A DNA stretch of 7,993 nucleotides from Anaerolineae bacterium (GCA_025454675.1 JALONZ010000083.1:1-7993); one strand, 5' to 3'; counted from the stretch's first letter, positions 1 through 6,169 are shown. The notes: generated from the sequence alone by a model not told the origin. Translations and numbers: made by a program.

Positions 1-1
1 G

Positions 2-640
2 CAACGCCTAACCGTAGATAGCTGGTCGGGCTTGATTGCCAACGATTTCTGCCCCAATCATCGCATCGAAGCGACATTCGCCAGCATCGGTGATTTATCG
101 GCAGTCACATGGATTAATACTACCTCACAAGGCAATGCCTATGCCCAACGGGTGGGTTTGGTCGTGCCGATTGCGCCCCCACCCACCGCATCATGCGATG
201 CCAATACACCGATTCCTGTGGGCGCGATTAGCAGTCCTGCGGGCGGTGTGAGTATTCAGGGTGTGGTGGCGATATTAGGTCAAGTGAATGCGCCCGATTT
301 TGGTCGTTATCAAATCGAATATGCGCCCGCAGGCACAGAAAATTATCAATTGATTGGCTCACCATTGACCGCCACCCAACCGAATGCCAATTCGACACTG
401 GGTCAATGGGATACGCGCACCGTGACCAACGGCAGTTATAACCTGCGCCTGACCGTATTCGCCAATAATGCCTATAACGGCTTCATCACCTACACGACAC
501 CCGTAACGGTCAATAATCCCGCCGTGATACCAACTGCAATTCCCACCAGCACACCGAATATTCCGGTTATGCCAACCGTGGAATTCACACCCTTACCATT
601 CGATACGCTGGGTCCAACACCAACACTCGCCCCGCCGTGA
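2..640 (+). CDS. C-terminal part of a secreted protein with Ig-like domain and Pro/Thr-rich tail (possible class A penicillin-binding protein)
   Basis: The frame is open to the left edge with no start signal, so this is the last 212 residues of a longer protein. The fragment begins with QRLTVDSWSGLIANDFCP, a segment that resembles the region after the transpeptidase domain of Chloroflexota class A penicillin-binding proteins. That match is from memory and is moderate only. A beta-rich Ig-like module follows, roughly residues 80-175. It contains SSPAGGVSIQGVVAILGQV, the aromatic segment FGRYQIEYAP and the motif QWDTRTVTNGSYNLRL, typical of extracellular Ig-like or fibronectin-like folds. The last 40 or so residues are a Pro/Thr-rich, low-complexity stretch ending in TPTLAPP, as on many exported Chloroflexota proteins. 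No catalytic motif lies in the visible part, so an unrelated cell-surface protein is possible. The gene ends just before a strong terminator. Confidence 0.75.
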   Translation, partial: QRLTVDSWSGLIANDFCPNHRIEATFASIGDLSAVTWINTTSQGNAYAQRVGLVVPIAPPPTASCDANTPIPVGAISSPAGGVSIQGVVAILGQVNAPDFGRYQIEYAPAGTENYQLIGSPLTATQPNANSTLGQWDTRTVTNGSYNLRLTVFANNAYNGFITYTTPVTVNNPAVIPTAIPTSTPNIPVMPTVEFTPLPFDTLGPTPTLAPP

Positions 641-660
641 TGATGATATAACCCCAAATA

Positions 661-700
661 ACAAAAAAAGCCTGTGATGATTATCGCAGGCTTTTTTGAT
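661..700. terminator. Bidirectional rho-independent terminator between convergent genes
   Basis: AAAAAAGCCTG (664-674) pairs perfectly with CAGGCTTTTTT (687-697). The stem can continue inwards through 675-678 and 683-686, with one T-G wobble, to a GATT tetraloop, giving about 15 bp. The flanking A-run and T-run give each strand a U-tract after the stem. It lies 21 bp after the stop of the + strand surface protein gene and 7 bp after the stop of the - strand STAND gene, so it can end both transcripts. Confidence 0.92.
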
Positions 701-703
701 GGG

Positions 704-3424
704 TTATTGTGCTTGAAGGCGTTGCAAATGTTCAAGATATATCGAGCGGTCTGGGTCTTGGTCATTGGTGGTATCAAAGGCTTTTTGAATCGCTACGATT
801 GCCTTCTCTTTTTCGCCTTGTGCCTCGTATGCTTGCCCAATCAAATAATGGGCATCGGCTTCTGACCACGCCGCCTTGACATATTGATGAAATGAAATGG
901 CTTCTTCTAAAATCGCAATGGCTTGTGGGTAATCCTGACGCGCAAAGGCGATGCGACCCAAGTTATTTAACACTTCGCCTATCCGTCTTTTATTGCCTAT
1001 CTCTTTCACAATTTCCAGTGCTTGCTGACAATGCTTTTGTGCCATATCAGAATCTTGGCGGTCTAACCACAGCCGTCCTAAATGATTGAGTGTAATTGCT
1101 TCACCACCCTTTGATGCAATTTGACGGCGTATTCGCAAGGCTTCTTCTAAATGAATTTGTGCTTCATCCAGTCGTCCCATTCTCCTAAGCAAAGCACCAA
1201 TATTGCTAAGTGTTAGGGCTTCACCCGATTTTGTGCGAACTAAGTGACGTAATTCCAGTGATTGTTGATAATATGCTAGAGCTTTATCTAAATTACCCAT
1301 TACAGAATATATGAATGCAATATTATTTAACGCATTAGCAACTCCGTGCTTATCATCTATTTCGACATATAAATCATATTGGAGATGATAATGAATGAGT
1401 GCCTTTTGACGGTCGCCAAACCCAGACCAAATGACACCAATATCTGCATTAGTCATTGCTTCGCCACGCTTATAACCAATAGAGCGCCGCAAATCCAACA
1501 CTTGTTCAAAATAGGCTAACGCTGTTTGCTTATCGCCTAAGCTAGATATTACACCAGCCATAGAAGCTAACGAGGAGGATTCACCTTTTTTATCACCAAT
1601 TTCACGGCGTAGGGCTAATGCACGTTCATAAAATGTTATGGCTTCCTGATTGTTACCTAATCTTGAGTGATTTATTCCCCACTTATGTAATAAAACTGCC
1701 TCATCCGATTTCAATTGGACATCATTAGGTGATTCTTGGCGTAAGCATTCCACCGCATTCATGCCCATCTTGACCCAATCCCACAATTGCAATTCACGGC
1801 GATAATTAACCATGTCTGCCGTATTCACTGCGAACCGAACCGCCCGTGCCAAATCGCCTGTTGTACCAAATTGGGTACGTTCCATCAAAAGCCCACCTAA
1901 TGCGATGATATTCGGGAAGTCATATTCGTGGTCAACCCATAATTCCTGATGTTCTAATAAATCCACAAAAATTTCTTTGGCACGTTGGATATAAAAATCA
2001 GCATATTTATCAAAAATGGCGGGGGCTTGGGGCGTGCCAATGGCTTCGCGCAACAAATCCGCGAGGGCATATCGGCGTTCTTTTTGGTTATAACGGACGA
2101 ATTGATAACGTTGCAAGACGGTTAGCGCATCTAAAAATTCATCCTCATGGGTGATGGTATCTGGTTTAAGTGAATCTATCACCTCTAGTGGGAATGTGCC
2201 TTGTAACCATGTCAGGTTATGCAACAACTCAAAGGCTTGTATACCAAATTCTTCATCTTGGCGCATTGAATTGAGGGTGCTACGAATCATATCATCCAAA
2301 AAATCTTGAATTTCGCCCCGTTTGAGCGCCTTTAAGCGTCTAATCACTGTCTGGACAGGTGTTTCTAGCAATTGCCCAACCGCAAATTCAATCAGGCGGG
2401 GATGAAAACGGGCGGCTTCTGCCAACTCTTTGGCTTCATCCGTTGTGAGGGTAATTTGCTGACGATTGGCAAAATCATTCACCACATCCACAGCCGTTGT
2501 TGGAGAAAATGCTGGCGGTGGATATTGTTTTCTGGGCTTAAATTCTTCCCATACAATACGTGATGTGAGCAAAACAGGCACACCATAAGCATTCATTTTT
2601 TTGAGCAACACAATATAACCATCACGCACAGCGCCTTGTTGTGGCACATCTTCGGCATTATCAATGATGATGAGCGGTTTATATTCACCCAAACGGCGCA
2701 AAACATCATCGGTTTCGGTTTCATCAGGTAAATCAAAATGCTTGCGGATGAGCGAGACCACCTCATGGCTACGGCTGACAGGTGAACACCGATGCCAAAT
2801 CGCGCCTTGTGGATATGCCAACGTAATCTCGGCAGAAATGCGCGATTTTCCCCAACCACCCAAGCCAATGACCTGTGTGACATGCGCCCCTAGCATCCCC
2901 TGAATGGCTTTCACATCTTCATCACGACCGCGCAAGGGATTATTCAAAAATGGCAGATGAAAGTGCATGACCTCTCTGCCCGTTAATTGTGCGCGAAAAC
3001 CCGTAGGCATTGCCTCGCCAATTGAGCCTGTCTCACCTTTGATGGCGCGTAAAAATTGGTCTATCCCCTTATTAAAATCCCCAACAAGGTCGGCATGTTG
3101 AATCATTTTGATATACAACCACACATTTTCGGGTTTGCAAACTTGTATCCGCAACACATACAAAGGCTTATTCAATTCGCGGACGAGCAAACACTCGCTC
3201 CCACAAATTTCTGAACTGAGCGAATTTTCGGATTTGACGAACACGCCAATATCCGCATCCATAATGGCGGTACGAATTTCGTTATCCCAATTGGGGTCGC
3301 CTGGGAGGATACCATTCCGATGGTCTACCCAAACTTCATGACCCTGCCCTTCTAAAATATCCGCGATTTTGTCAATCTGTGCATCATCTTTGGTGCTATG
3401 ACTGATAAACATCTTTTTAGGCAT
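704..3424 (-). CDS. TIR / NB-ARC / TPR STAND NTPase (NLR-like, probable immune or signalling protein)
   Basis: This 906-residue protein has the plant-NLR-like order TIR, NB-ARC, repeats. Residues 1-120 are a TIR domain. FISHSTKDD (6-14) is the first strand and box 1. In NSLSSEICGSE (67-77), E77 aligns with the catalytic glutamate of NAD-cleaving TIR domains, with Ile where the family often has Trp. A linker ending in LRGRDED (164-170) leads to the nucleotide-binding domain: Walker A GLGGWGKS (187-194), Walker B LIIIDNAED (251-259, the bacterial IDN-E form), sensor VLLTSR (284-289) and a GLPL-like FHPRLIEFA (340-348). The winged-helix segment RYALADLLREA (451-461) has LAD where MHD or LHD is usual. 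About eight 40-residue TPR units fill 572-906, with a recurrent GEA..L..IG..... pattern. Related STAND proteins sense a trigger through the repeats, oligomerise with ATP and activate the N-terminal effector. An antiphage or cell-suicide role through NAD depletion is inference. No partner gene adjoins it. The start at 3424 has a good ribosome binding site. Confidence 0.93.
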   Translation of the reverse strand: MPKKMFISHSTKDDAQIDKIADILEGQGHEVWVDHRNGILPGDPNWDNEIRTAIMDADIGVFVKSENSLSSEICGSECLLVRELNKPLYVLRIQVCKPENVWLYIKMIQHADLVGDFNKGIDQFLRAIKGETGSIGEAMPTGFRAQLTGREVMHFHLPFLNNPLRGRDEDVKAIQGMLGAHVTQVIGLGGWGKSRISAEITLAYPQGAIWHRCSPVSRSHEVVSLIRKHFDLPDETETDDVLRRLGEYKPLIIIDNAEDVPQQGAVRDGYIVLLKKMNAYGVPVLLTSRIVWEEFKPRKQYPPPAFSPTTAVDVVNDFANRQQITLTTDEAKELAEAARFHPRLIEFAVGQLLETPVQTVIRRLKALKRGEIQDFLDDMIRSTLNSMRQDEEFGIQAFELLHNLTWLQGTFPLEVIDSLKPDTITHEDEFLDALTVLQRYQFVRYNQKERRYALADLLREAIGTPQAPAIFDKYADFYIQRAKEIFVDLLEHQELWVDHEYDFPNIIALGGLLMERTQFGTTGDLARAVRFAVNTADMVNYRRELQLWDWVKMGMNAVECLRQESPNDVQLKSDEAVLLHKWGINHSRLGNNQEAITFYERALALRREIGDKKGESSSLASMAGVISSLGDKQTALAYFEQVLDLRRSIGYKRGEAMTNADIGVIWSGFGDRQKALIHYHLQYDLYVEIDDKHGVANALNNIAFIYSVMGNLDKALAYYQQSLELRHLVRTKSGEALTLSNIGALLRRMGRLDEAQIHLEEALRIRRQIASKGGEAITLNHLGRLWLDRQDSDMAQKHCQQALEIVKEIGNKRRIGEVLNNLGRIAFARQDYPQAIAILEEAISFHQYVKAAWSEADAHYLIGQAYEAQGEKEKAIVAIQKAFDTTNDQDPDRSIYLEHLQRLQAQ

Positions 3425-3431
3425 AAAATAA

Positions 3432-3439
3432 TCACCCCT
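3432..3439 (-). promoter_or_regulatory. Ribosome binding site of the STAND gene
   Basis: On the - strand AGGGGTGA lies 7 bases before the ATG at 3424, close to the ideal Shine-Dalgarno sequence and spacing. It supports this start over the internal Met at codon 5. Confidence 0.75.
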
Positions 3440-3453
3440 ATGAATGATATGAT

Positions 3454-3473
3454 ATAATGAACATGTTCGTTAT
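3454..3473. promoter_or_regulatory. 20-bp near-perfect palindrome, candidate operator of the STAND gene
   Basis: The sequence ATAATGAACATGTTCGTTAT reads the same on both strands apart from one mismatched pair. Its core GAACATGTTC is a perfect 10-bp palindrome. It lies between the -10 element (3478-3483) and the ribosome binding site (3432-3439) of the STAND gene, over or just after the expected transcription start. That is a repressor-type position. The binding protein is unknown. Confidence 0.55.
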
Positions 3474-3477
3474 TGAG

Positions 3478-3486
3478 AGTATAACA
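3478..3486 (-). promoter_or_regulatory. Extended -10 promoter element of the STAND gene
   Basis: Read on the - strand, TGTTATACT fits the extended -10 pattern TGnTATAAT with one mismatch. It lies about 55 bp before the start codon. No convincing -35 element is seen 17 bp upstream, which extended -10 promoters tolerate. The P450 gene has almost the same element (TGTTATAAT). Confidence 0.5.
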
Positions 3487-3552
3487 TAAAAATAGTCGCT
3501 TATTCATTACACACAGCACAGATTGTGGATGCAAAAGTCACCACATTATCTT

Positions 3553-3558
3553 TATAAT
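3553..3558 (+). promoter_or_regulatory. -10 element of the rluE promoter
   Basis: A perfect TATAAT hexamer lies 26 bp before the first ATG of the pseudouridine synthase gene. The -35 region 17 bp upstream (TGCAAA, 3530-3535) is poor. With the oppositely oriented STAND promoter it makes 3425-3584 a divergent promoter region. Confidence 0.5.
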
Positions 3559-3584
3559 GGATTGTTTGTAATCATTGAGTTAGG

Positions 3585-4196
3585 ATGCCCATGCCCCCAC
3601 GCGAACATCACCCCAAAATTTTGCTGTTTCACAAGCCCTATGGTGTACTGACCAAATTCACCGATGAAGAAAACCGTCCCACCCTCGCCGATTATATCCA
3701 TGAGGATAAGATTTATGCCGCAGGGCGTTTGGATATGGATTCTGAAGGCTTATTGCTCCTCACCGATTGGGGCAAACTTAGCTATCGCCTCACCGACCCC
3801 GATTATGCCCATCCGCGTGTGTATTGGGTGCAGGTGGATGGTGCGCCAGATGAAAGCGCGTTGCAACGCTTGCGCGATGGTGTGGAATTGCGTGATGGAC
3901 TCACCCGTCCCATTCAAGCCGAAATCATCTCTCCGCCAGATATTGAGGATAGACCCGTCCCCATTCGCTATCGGGCAAATATCCCGACCACATGGTTACG
4001 CTTAACCCTCACAGAAGGCAAAAATCGGCAAGTACGGCGCATGACCGCGCATGTGGGGCATCCGACATTGCGTATTATTCGTTATGCGATTGGCATCATC
4101 ACCCTAGACGGACTCAAAGCGGGTGAATATCGGCGTGCCACCGCTACCGAAGAAGATTATCTCAAAGATTTTATGTATCGCCGCCCGCCGAAATAG
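3585..4196 (+). CDS. rluE: 23S rRNA pseudouridine synthase, RluE type (RsuA family)
   Basis: This 203-residue enzyme isomerises a uridine of 23S rRNA to pseudouridine. In E. coli RluE modifies U2457 in the peptidyl transferase region. It starts directly with the catalytic fold (ILLFHKPYGVLTKFTDE, 12-28), with no N-terminal S4 RNA-binding domain, as in RluE and unlike RsuA or RluB. The catalytic motif is AAGRLDMDSEGLLLLT (45-60), with D50 the expected nucleophile. The C-terminal family block runs through TWLRLTLTEGKNRQVRRM (136-153), then TAHVGHPTLRIIRYAIG (154-170). It matches the E. coli RluE pattern closely. Two starts are possible. ATG 3585 directly follows TAGG, too close for ribosome binding. 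ATG 3591 has the same TAGG at a 6-base spacing and may be the true start, giving 201 residues. The last 26 bp overlap the 3' end of the opposing MgtC family gene. Confidence 0.93.
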   Translation: MPMPPREHHPKILLFHKPYGVLTKFTDEENRPTLADYIHEDKIYAAGRLDMDSEGLLLLTDWGKLSYRLTDPDYAHPRVYWVQVDGAPDESALQRLRDGVELRDGLTRPIQAEIISPPDIEDRPVPIRYRANIPTTWLRLTLTEGKNRQVRRMTAHVGHPTLRIIRYAIGIITLDGLKAGEYRRATATEEDYLKDFMYRRPPK

Positions 4197-5043
4197 GCTT
4201 GTGATTGCCGTTCCCATTTTTCTCATCAGGATCATTCAAATCGGTGAGCAAATCTGCGTCAACCAATTGCGGATGTTCGCCAGACGCGCGTTTTTCATCG
4301 GGCGAAATGGGGATGATTTTATCGCTAGACATTTGCACATTGCTGGTATCTACCTGTTGAATGGATTTGACCACCAATAATTGCTTAACCAGCAATGGCA
4401 TATCATCCACATGAATGGGACGACCCAGTTCTACGCGCAAAATGGAGGTTGTGCCTGCTCCCATTTGCACCGCCACATTTTTAATCGGCAAACCTAACCT
4501 ATCTAATGCCATGAGCGCCTTCCCCACCGCCCGATTCGAGTCACGCAGATGAATCCGCAGTTCATTGGTCACTTCATCGCGTCGCCAACGGTCTTCTAAG
4601 TCATCCAGAATCATCAGGGTGAATAAGACCAATAGTGTCACGATGACGGCTAACCAACCCAATCCCACCCCACAAGCGATACCTATGCCCGATGCACCCC
4701 AGATGGTGGCGGCAGTGGTGAGTCCGCGCACCATCGTCCCATGACGCAAAATTGCCCCCGCACCCAAAAAGCCAATCCCCGATACCACATAACTGGCAAC
4801 ACGCATGGGGTCACTGGCAATCGCATTCGGAAAAGCATATGCGCCCGCCATCGTCATCAAACATGCACCCAATCCCACCAAAATGTGCGGACGAAACCCA
4901 CTGGCGCGTTCATGACCAGACCGTTCAAATCCAATCGCGCCACATAAGACTAAAACAAGTAATAATCGCCCGATGAGTATAGGGTCAAATGTGCCAAAAA
5001 TCGGGTTAAGTGCTTCTCCAAGTTGTTGCATTACACTGTCCAT
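4171..5043 (-). CDS. MgtC/SapB family inner-membrane protein
   Basis: The 290-residue protein begins with the MgtC/SapB membrane domain at about residues 20-150. Visible family motifs are GAIGFERSGHERASGFRPHIL (35-55), LVGLGACLMTMAG (55-67), SGIGFLGAGAILR (88-100) and VRGLTTAATIWGASGIGIACG (105-125). There are about four or five hydrophobic helices. Residues 158-235 form a soluble ACT-like tail seen in many members. The last 50 or so residues are acidic, Asn/Asp/Gly-rich and probably disordered. MgtC proteins are linked to low-magnesium and acid growth and to modulation of membrane ATP synthase in pathogens. The role in a free-living bacterium is unknown. The ATG at 5043 has only a weak TAGG upstream at 5 bases. 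The gene converges on rluE with a 26-bp overlap. It lies 76 bp after the DUF1003 gene on the same strand, with no clear terminator between, so the two may be co-transcribed. Confidence 0.92.
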   Translation of the reverse strand: MDSVMQQLGEALNPIFGTFDPILIGRLLLVLVLCGAIGFERSGHERASGFRPHILVGLGACLMTMAGAYAFPNAIASDPMRVASYVVSGIGFLGAGAILRHGTMVRGLTTAATIWGASGIGIACGVGLGWLAVIVTLLVLFTLMILDDLEDRWRRDEVTNELRIHLRDSNRAVGKALMALDRLGLPIKNVAVQMGAGTTSILRVELGRPIHVDDMPLLVKQLLVVKSIQQVDTSNVQMSSDKIIPISPDEKRASGEHPQLVDADLLTDLNDPDEKNGNGNHKPISAGGDT

Positions 5044-5063
5044 AGCGCCTAGTCCTAAGTTTC

Positions 5064-5092
5064 ATAAAACTTTCTTAAACTCTATTTAACAA
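5064..5092 (-). promoter_or_regulatory. Weak candidate promoter for the MgtC family gene
   Basis: On the - strand, TTGTTA (5092-5087) and TTTTAT (5069-5064) are separated by exactly 17 bp, about 20 bp before the ATG. Each matches the consensus at four of six positions. The region is AT-rich, so chance is a real alternative. If it is not a promoter, the gene depends on read-through from the DUF1003 gene. Confidence 0.25.
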
Positions 5093-5119
5093 TGCAATGC
5101 ACAAAATCGCAATAGCCGA

Positions 5120-5740
5120 CTAACGCATTTCCTCGCGGCGGACACTTTCAATTGCCCGCACAGTCGCATTGATTTCTTGACGGCGTGCCACCACCAGCGC
5201 ATTCACCAAACGGGTTTGCTGGTCAAGCGCAGTCAGGAGTACATCCACTTTGCGATGCAAATCTACAATTTCCATTTCATTTTTCAGGTTCACTTGATAA
5301 TCATTTTGGGCTTGGGCGCGGTCTTTGCTGGCTTGCCGATTTTGCGACATCAAAATGACCGGTGCTTGCAGGGCGGCGAGTGTGCTGAGGGTCAGGTTGA
5401 GCAAAATAAACGGGGCGGGGTCAAATGCCCCACTACCCAATGCCAAATTCACCCCCATCCAGCCCAACATCAGCAATAAAAACGCGATGATAAATGTCCA
5501 GCTACCTGCCCATGTCGAAATGCGGTCAGCCATGCGTTGACCAAACGTTGCTTTTTCGTCCAAATCTTCGTACACATCATCCGTAACGGTACGCGGACGC
5601 AAATCTTCAATGATTTCGCGGGCTTCGGGACTAAGCAAATTTTCCAATTCTTCGGCTTCGGTGATTAACGCTTCAACACGCGCATCGGCATCTTCATCGG
5701 GGAACAGCGATAAACGGTCAAAAATCAAATCGTTGTACAT
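5120..5740 (-). CDS. DUF1003 domain-containing membrane protein
   Basis: The family has no established function, though members are widespread in bacteria and some are called cyclic-nucleotide-binding-like or membrane proteins. With the start chosen here the protein has 206 residues. The N-terminal 70 residues are acidic and soluble. The DUF1003 signature starts with AGSWTFIIAF (78-87) in a first membrane helix (about 80-101). It continues through FDPAPFILLNLTLSTLAALQ (106-125) in a second helix and closes with APVILMSQNRQASKDR (126-141), followed by NDYQVNLKNEMEI and a coiled-coil-like tail. The frame is open back to ATG 5761, but ATG 5740 has AGAGG (5751-5747) at a 6-base spacing and 5761 has no ribosome binding site. 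ATG 5743 is also possible, with a 3-base spacing. The gene precedes the MgtC family gene on the same strand; shared membrane or ion stress functions are only a guess. Confidence 0.93.
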   Translation of the reverse strand: MYNDLIFDRLSLFPDEDADARVEALITEAEELENLLSPEAREIIEDLRPRTVTDDVYEDLDEKATFGQRMADRISTWAGSWTFIIAFLLLMLGWMGVNLALGSGAFDPAPFILLNLTLSTLAALQAPVILMSQNRQASKDRAQAQNDYQVNLKNEMEIVDLHRKVDVLLTALDQQTRLVNALVVARRQEINATVRAIESVRREEMR

Positions 5741-5744
5741 CATG

Positions 5745-5751
5745 CACCTCT
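5745..5751 (-). promoter_or_regulatory. Ribosome binding site that decides the DUF1003 start
   Basis: AGAGGTG on the - strand lies 6 bases (counted from AGAGG) before ATG 5740, and falls inside the longer reading frame that begins at 5761. A TATATT hexamer at 5774-5769 could be the -10 element. That would place the transcript start near 5762 and likewise exclude the longer form. Confidence 0.6.
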
Positions 5752-5832
5752 TCTCATCCATCAGGGTGAATATACAAAAACAAATATGGAATTATGAGTT
5801 TTTTATGCCATGCACATCAGCAAAGACGCAAA

Positions 5833-5864
5833 AATATGCACTCAGATGAGCGTTTTGGCATATT
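5833..5864 (-). terminator. Weak terminator-like hairpin
   Basis: AATATGC (5833-5839) and GCATATT (5858-5864) are perfect inverted repeats around an 18-base interior that itself holds CTCA and TGAG. On the - strand the stem runs into five T residues (5834-5830) and then GCG. The stem is AT-rich and weak. If real, it would end a - strand transcript coming from the structured region at 5868-6024, before the DUF1003 promoter. Confidence 0.3.
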
Positions 5865-5867
5865 GAG

Positions 5868-6024
5868 GAACATAAGCACTGCGGGTATTGCTCTGCCAAC
5901 GCAGAGTCGGCGGTCAGGTGGGGGTATCATCTCATCCCACTCTATCCGCCATGAAGGGGATTGATTAGAGGGGAGAAGCGATAGCCACAACAAGACCACC
6001 GCTACGCGCGGGAGGCTTATGTTC
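5868..6024. other. Candidate structured RNA element or inverted-repeat-bounded block in the gap between DUF1003 and P450
   Basis: This gap has no credible long reading frame but many complementary segments. GAACATAAGC (5868-5877) pairs perfectly with GCTTATGTTC (6015-6024), and CT 5879-5880 can pair with AG 6013-6014 past a bulged A. Inside this closing stem three hairpins fit together without conflict. CTCTGC/GCAGAG (5891-5896 with 5901-5906) closes a CAAC tetraloop. GGCGG/CCGCC (5909-5913 with 5946-5950) is stacked on GTGGG/CCCAC (5918-5922 with 5936-5940). GCG-A-TAGC pairs with GCTACGC (5978-5985 with 6001-6007) around one bulged A. The result is a four-way multiloop. I recognise no riboswitch, 6S, SRP, RNase P or tmRNA signature on either strand, and the transcribed strand is unknown. 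A mobile-element remnant or DNA-level protein sites are alternatives. Confidence 0.4.
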
Positions 6025-6077
6025 GTTACTACTAGGGCTATCTTTCATTTCATCCTACTTTGTAAAACCAATAAAAG

Positions 6078-6099
6078 ACGTGATGTTGTGTCATCACGT
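6078..6099. repeat. 22-bp perfect inverted repeat upstream of the P450 gene
   Basis: ACGTGATG (6078-6085) and CATCACGT (6092-6099) are perfect 8-bp arms around TTGTGT. The element lies about 75 bp before the P450 -10 element, so it could be an activator or repressor site. On the - strand the hairpin is followed by CTTTTATT, so a weak - strand terminator is a second reading. The half-site spacing does not fit CRP or FNR. Confidence 0.5.
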
Positions 6100-6169
6100 T
6101 AAAATCATTGTAAGCCCGTTTTTGCCGATTGGCAAGCCTGCAAAATTAACGGTTTTGGTTATAAATTCG

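Noticed and set aside
490..777. 95-residue - strand frame across the terminator
   Set aside because: It runs antisense through the surface protein tail and through the terminator into the STAND gene 3' end. The Gly/Val-rich composition is just the complement of the Pro/Thr-rich tail.
3459..3468. GAACATGTTC as a LexA (SOS) box
   Set aside because: The Gram-positive and mycobacterial type box has GAAC and GTTC separated by four bases. Here the gap is two, so the match is not valid. The palindrome is kept as an operator of unknown factor.
5909..5950. GGTCAGGTGGGGG resembling the SRP RNA core
   Set aside because: The diagnostic GGAAGGAAGCAG partner segment of SRP RNA is absent on both strands.
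5817..5999. 60-residue reading frame on the - strand in the gap
   Set aside because: It has no ribosome binding site, an unlikely composition (many Trp, Pro, Cys) and no recognisable pattern. It crosses the hairpins of the structured element.
6019..6028. ATGTTCGTTA, also present at 3463-3472 in the STAND gene palindrome
   Set aside because: A 10-bp match between two AT-rich non-coding stretches can easily arise by chance. Here it is part of a long-range stem, not a local palindrome, so it is not a convincing second operator.
5980..6042. GATAGCC ... GGCTATC, 7-bp ends like a tRNA acceptor stem, with TTCG inside
   Set aside because: The span is 63 bases, too short for a tRNA. No D-arm or T-arm pairing, anticodon stem or GGTTCRA loop fits on either strand.
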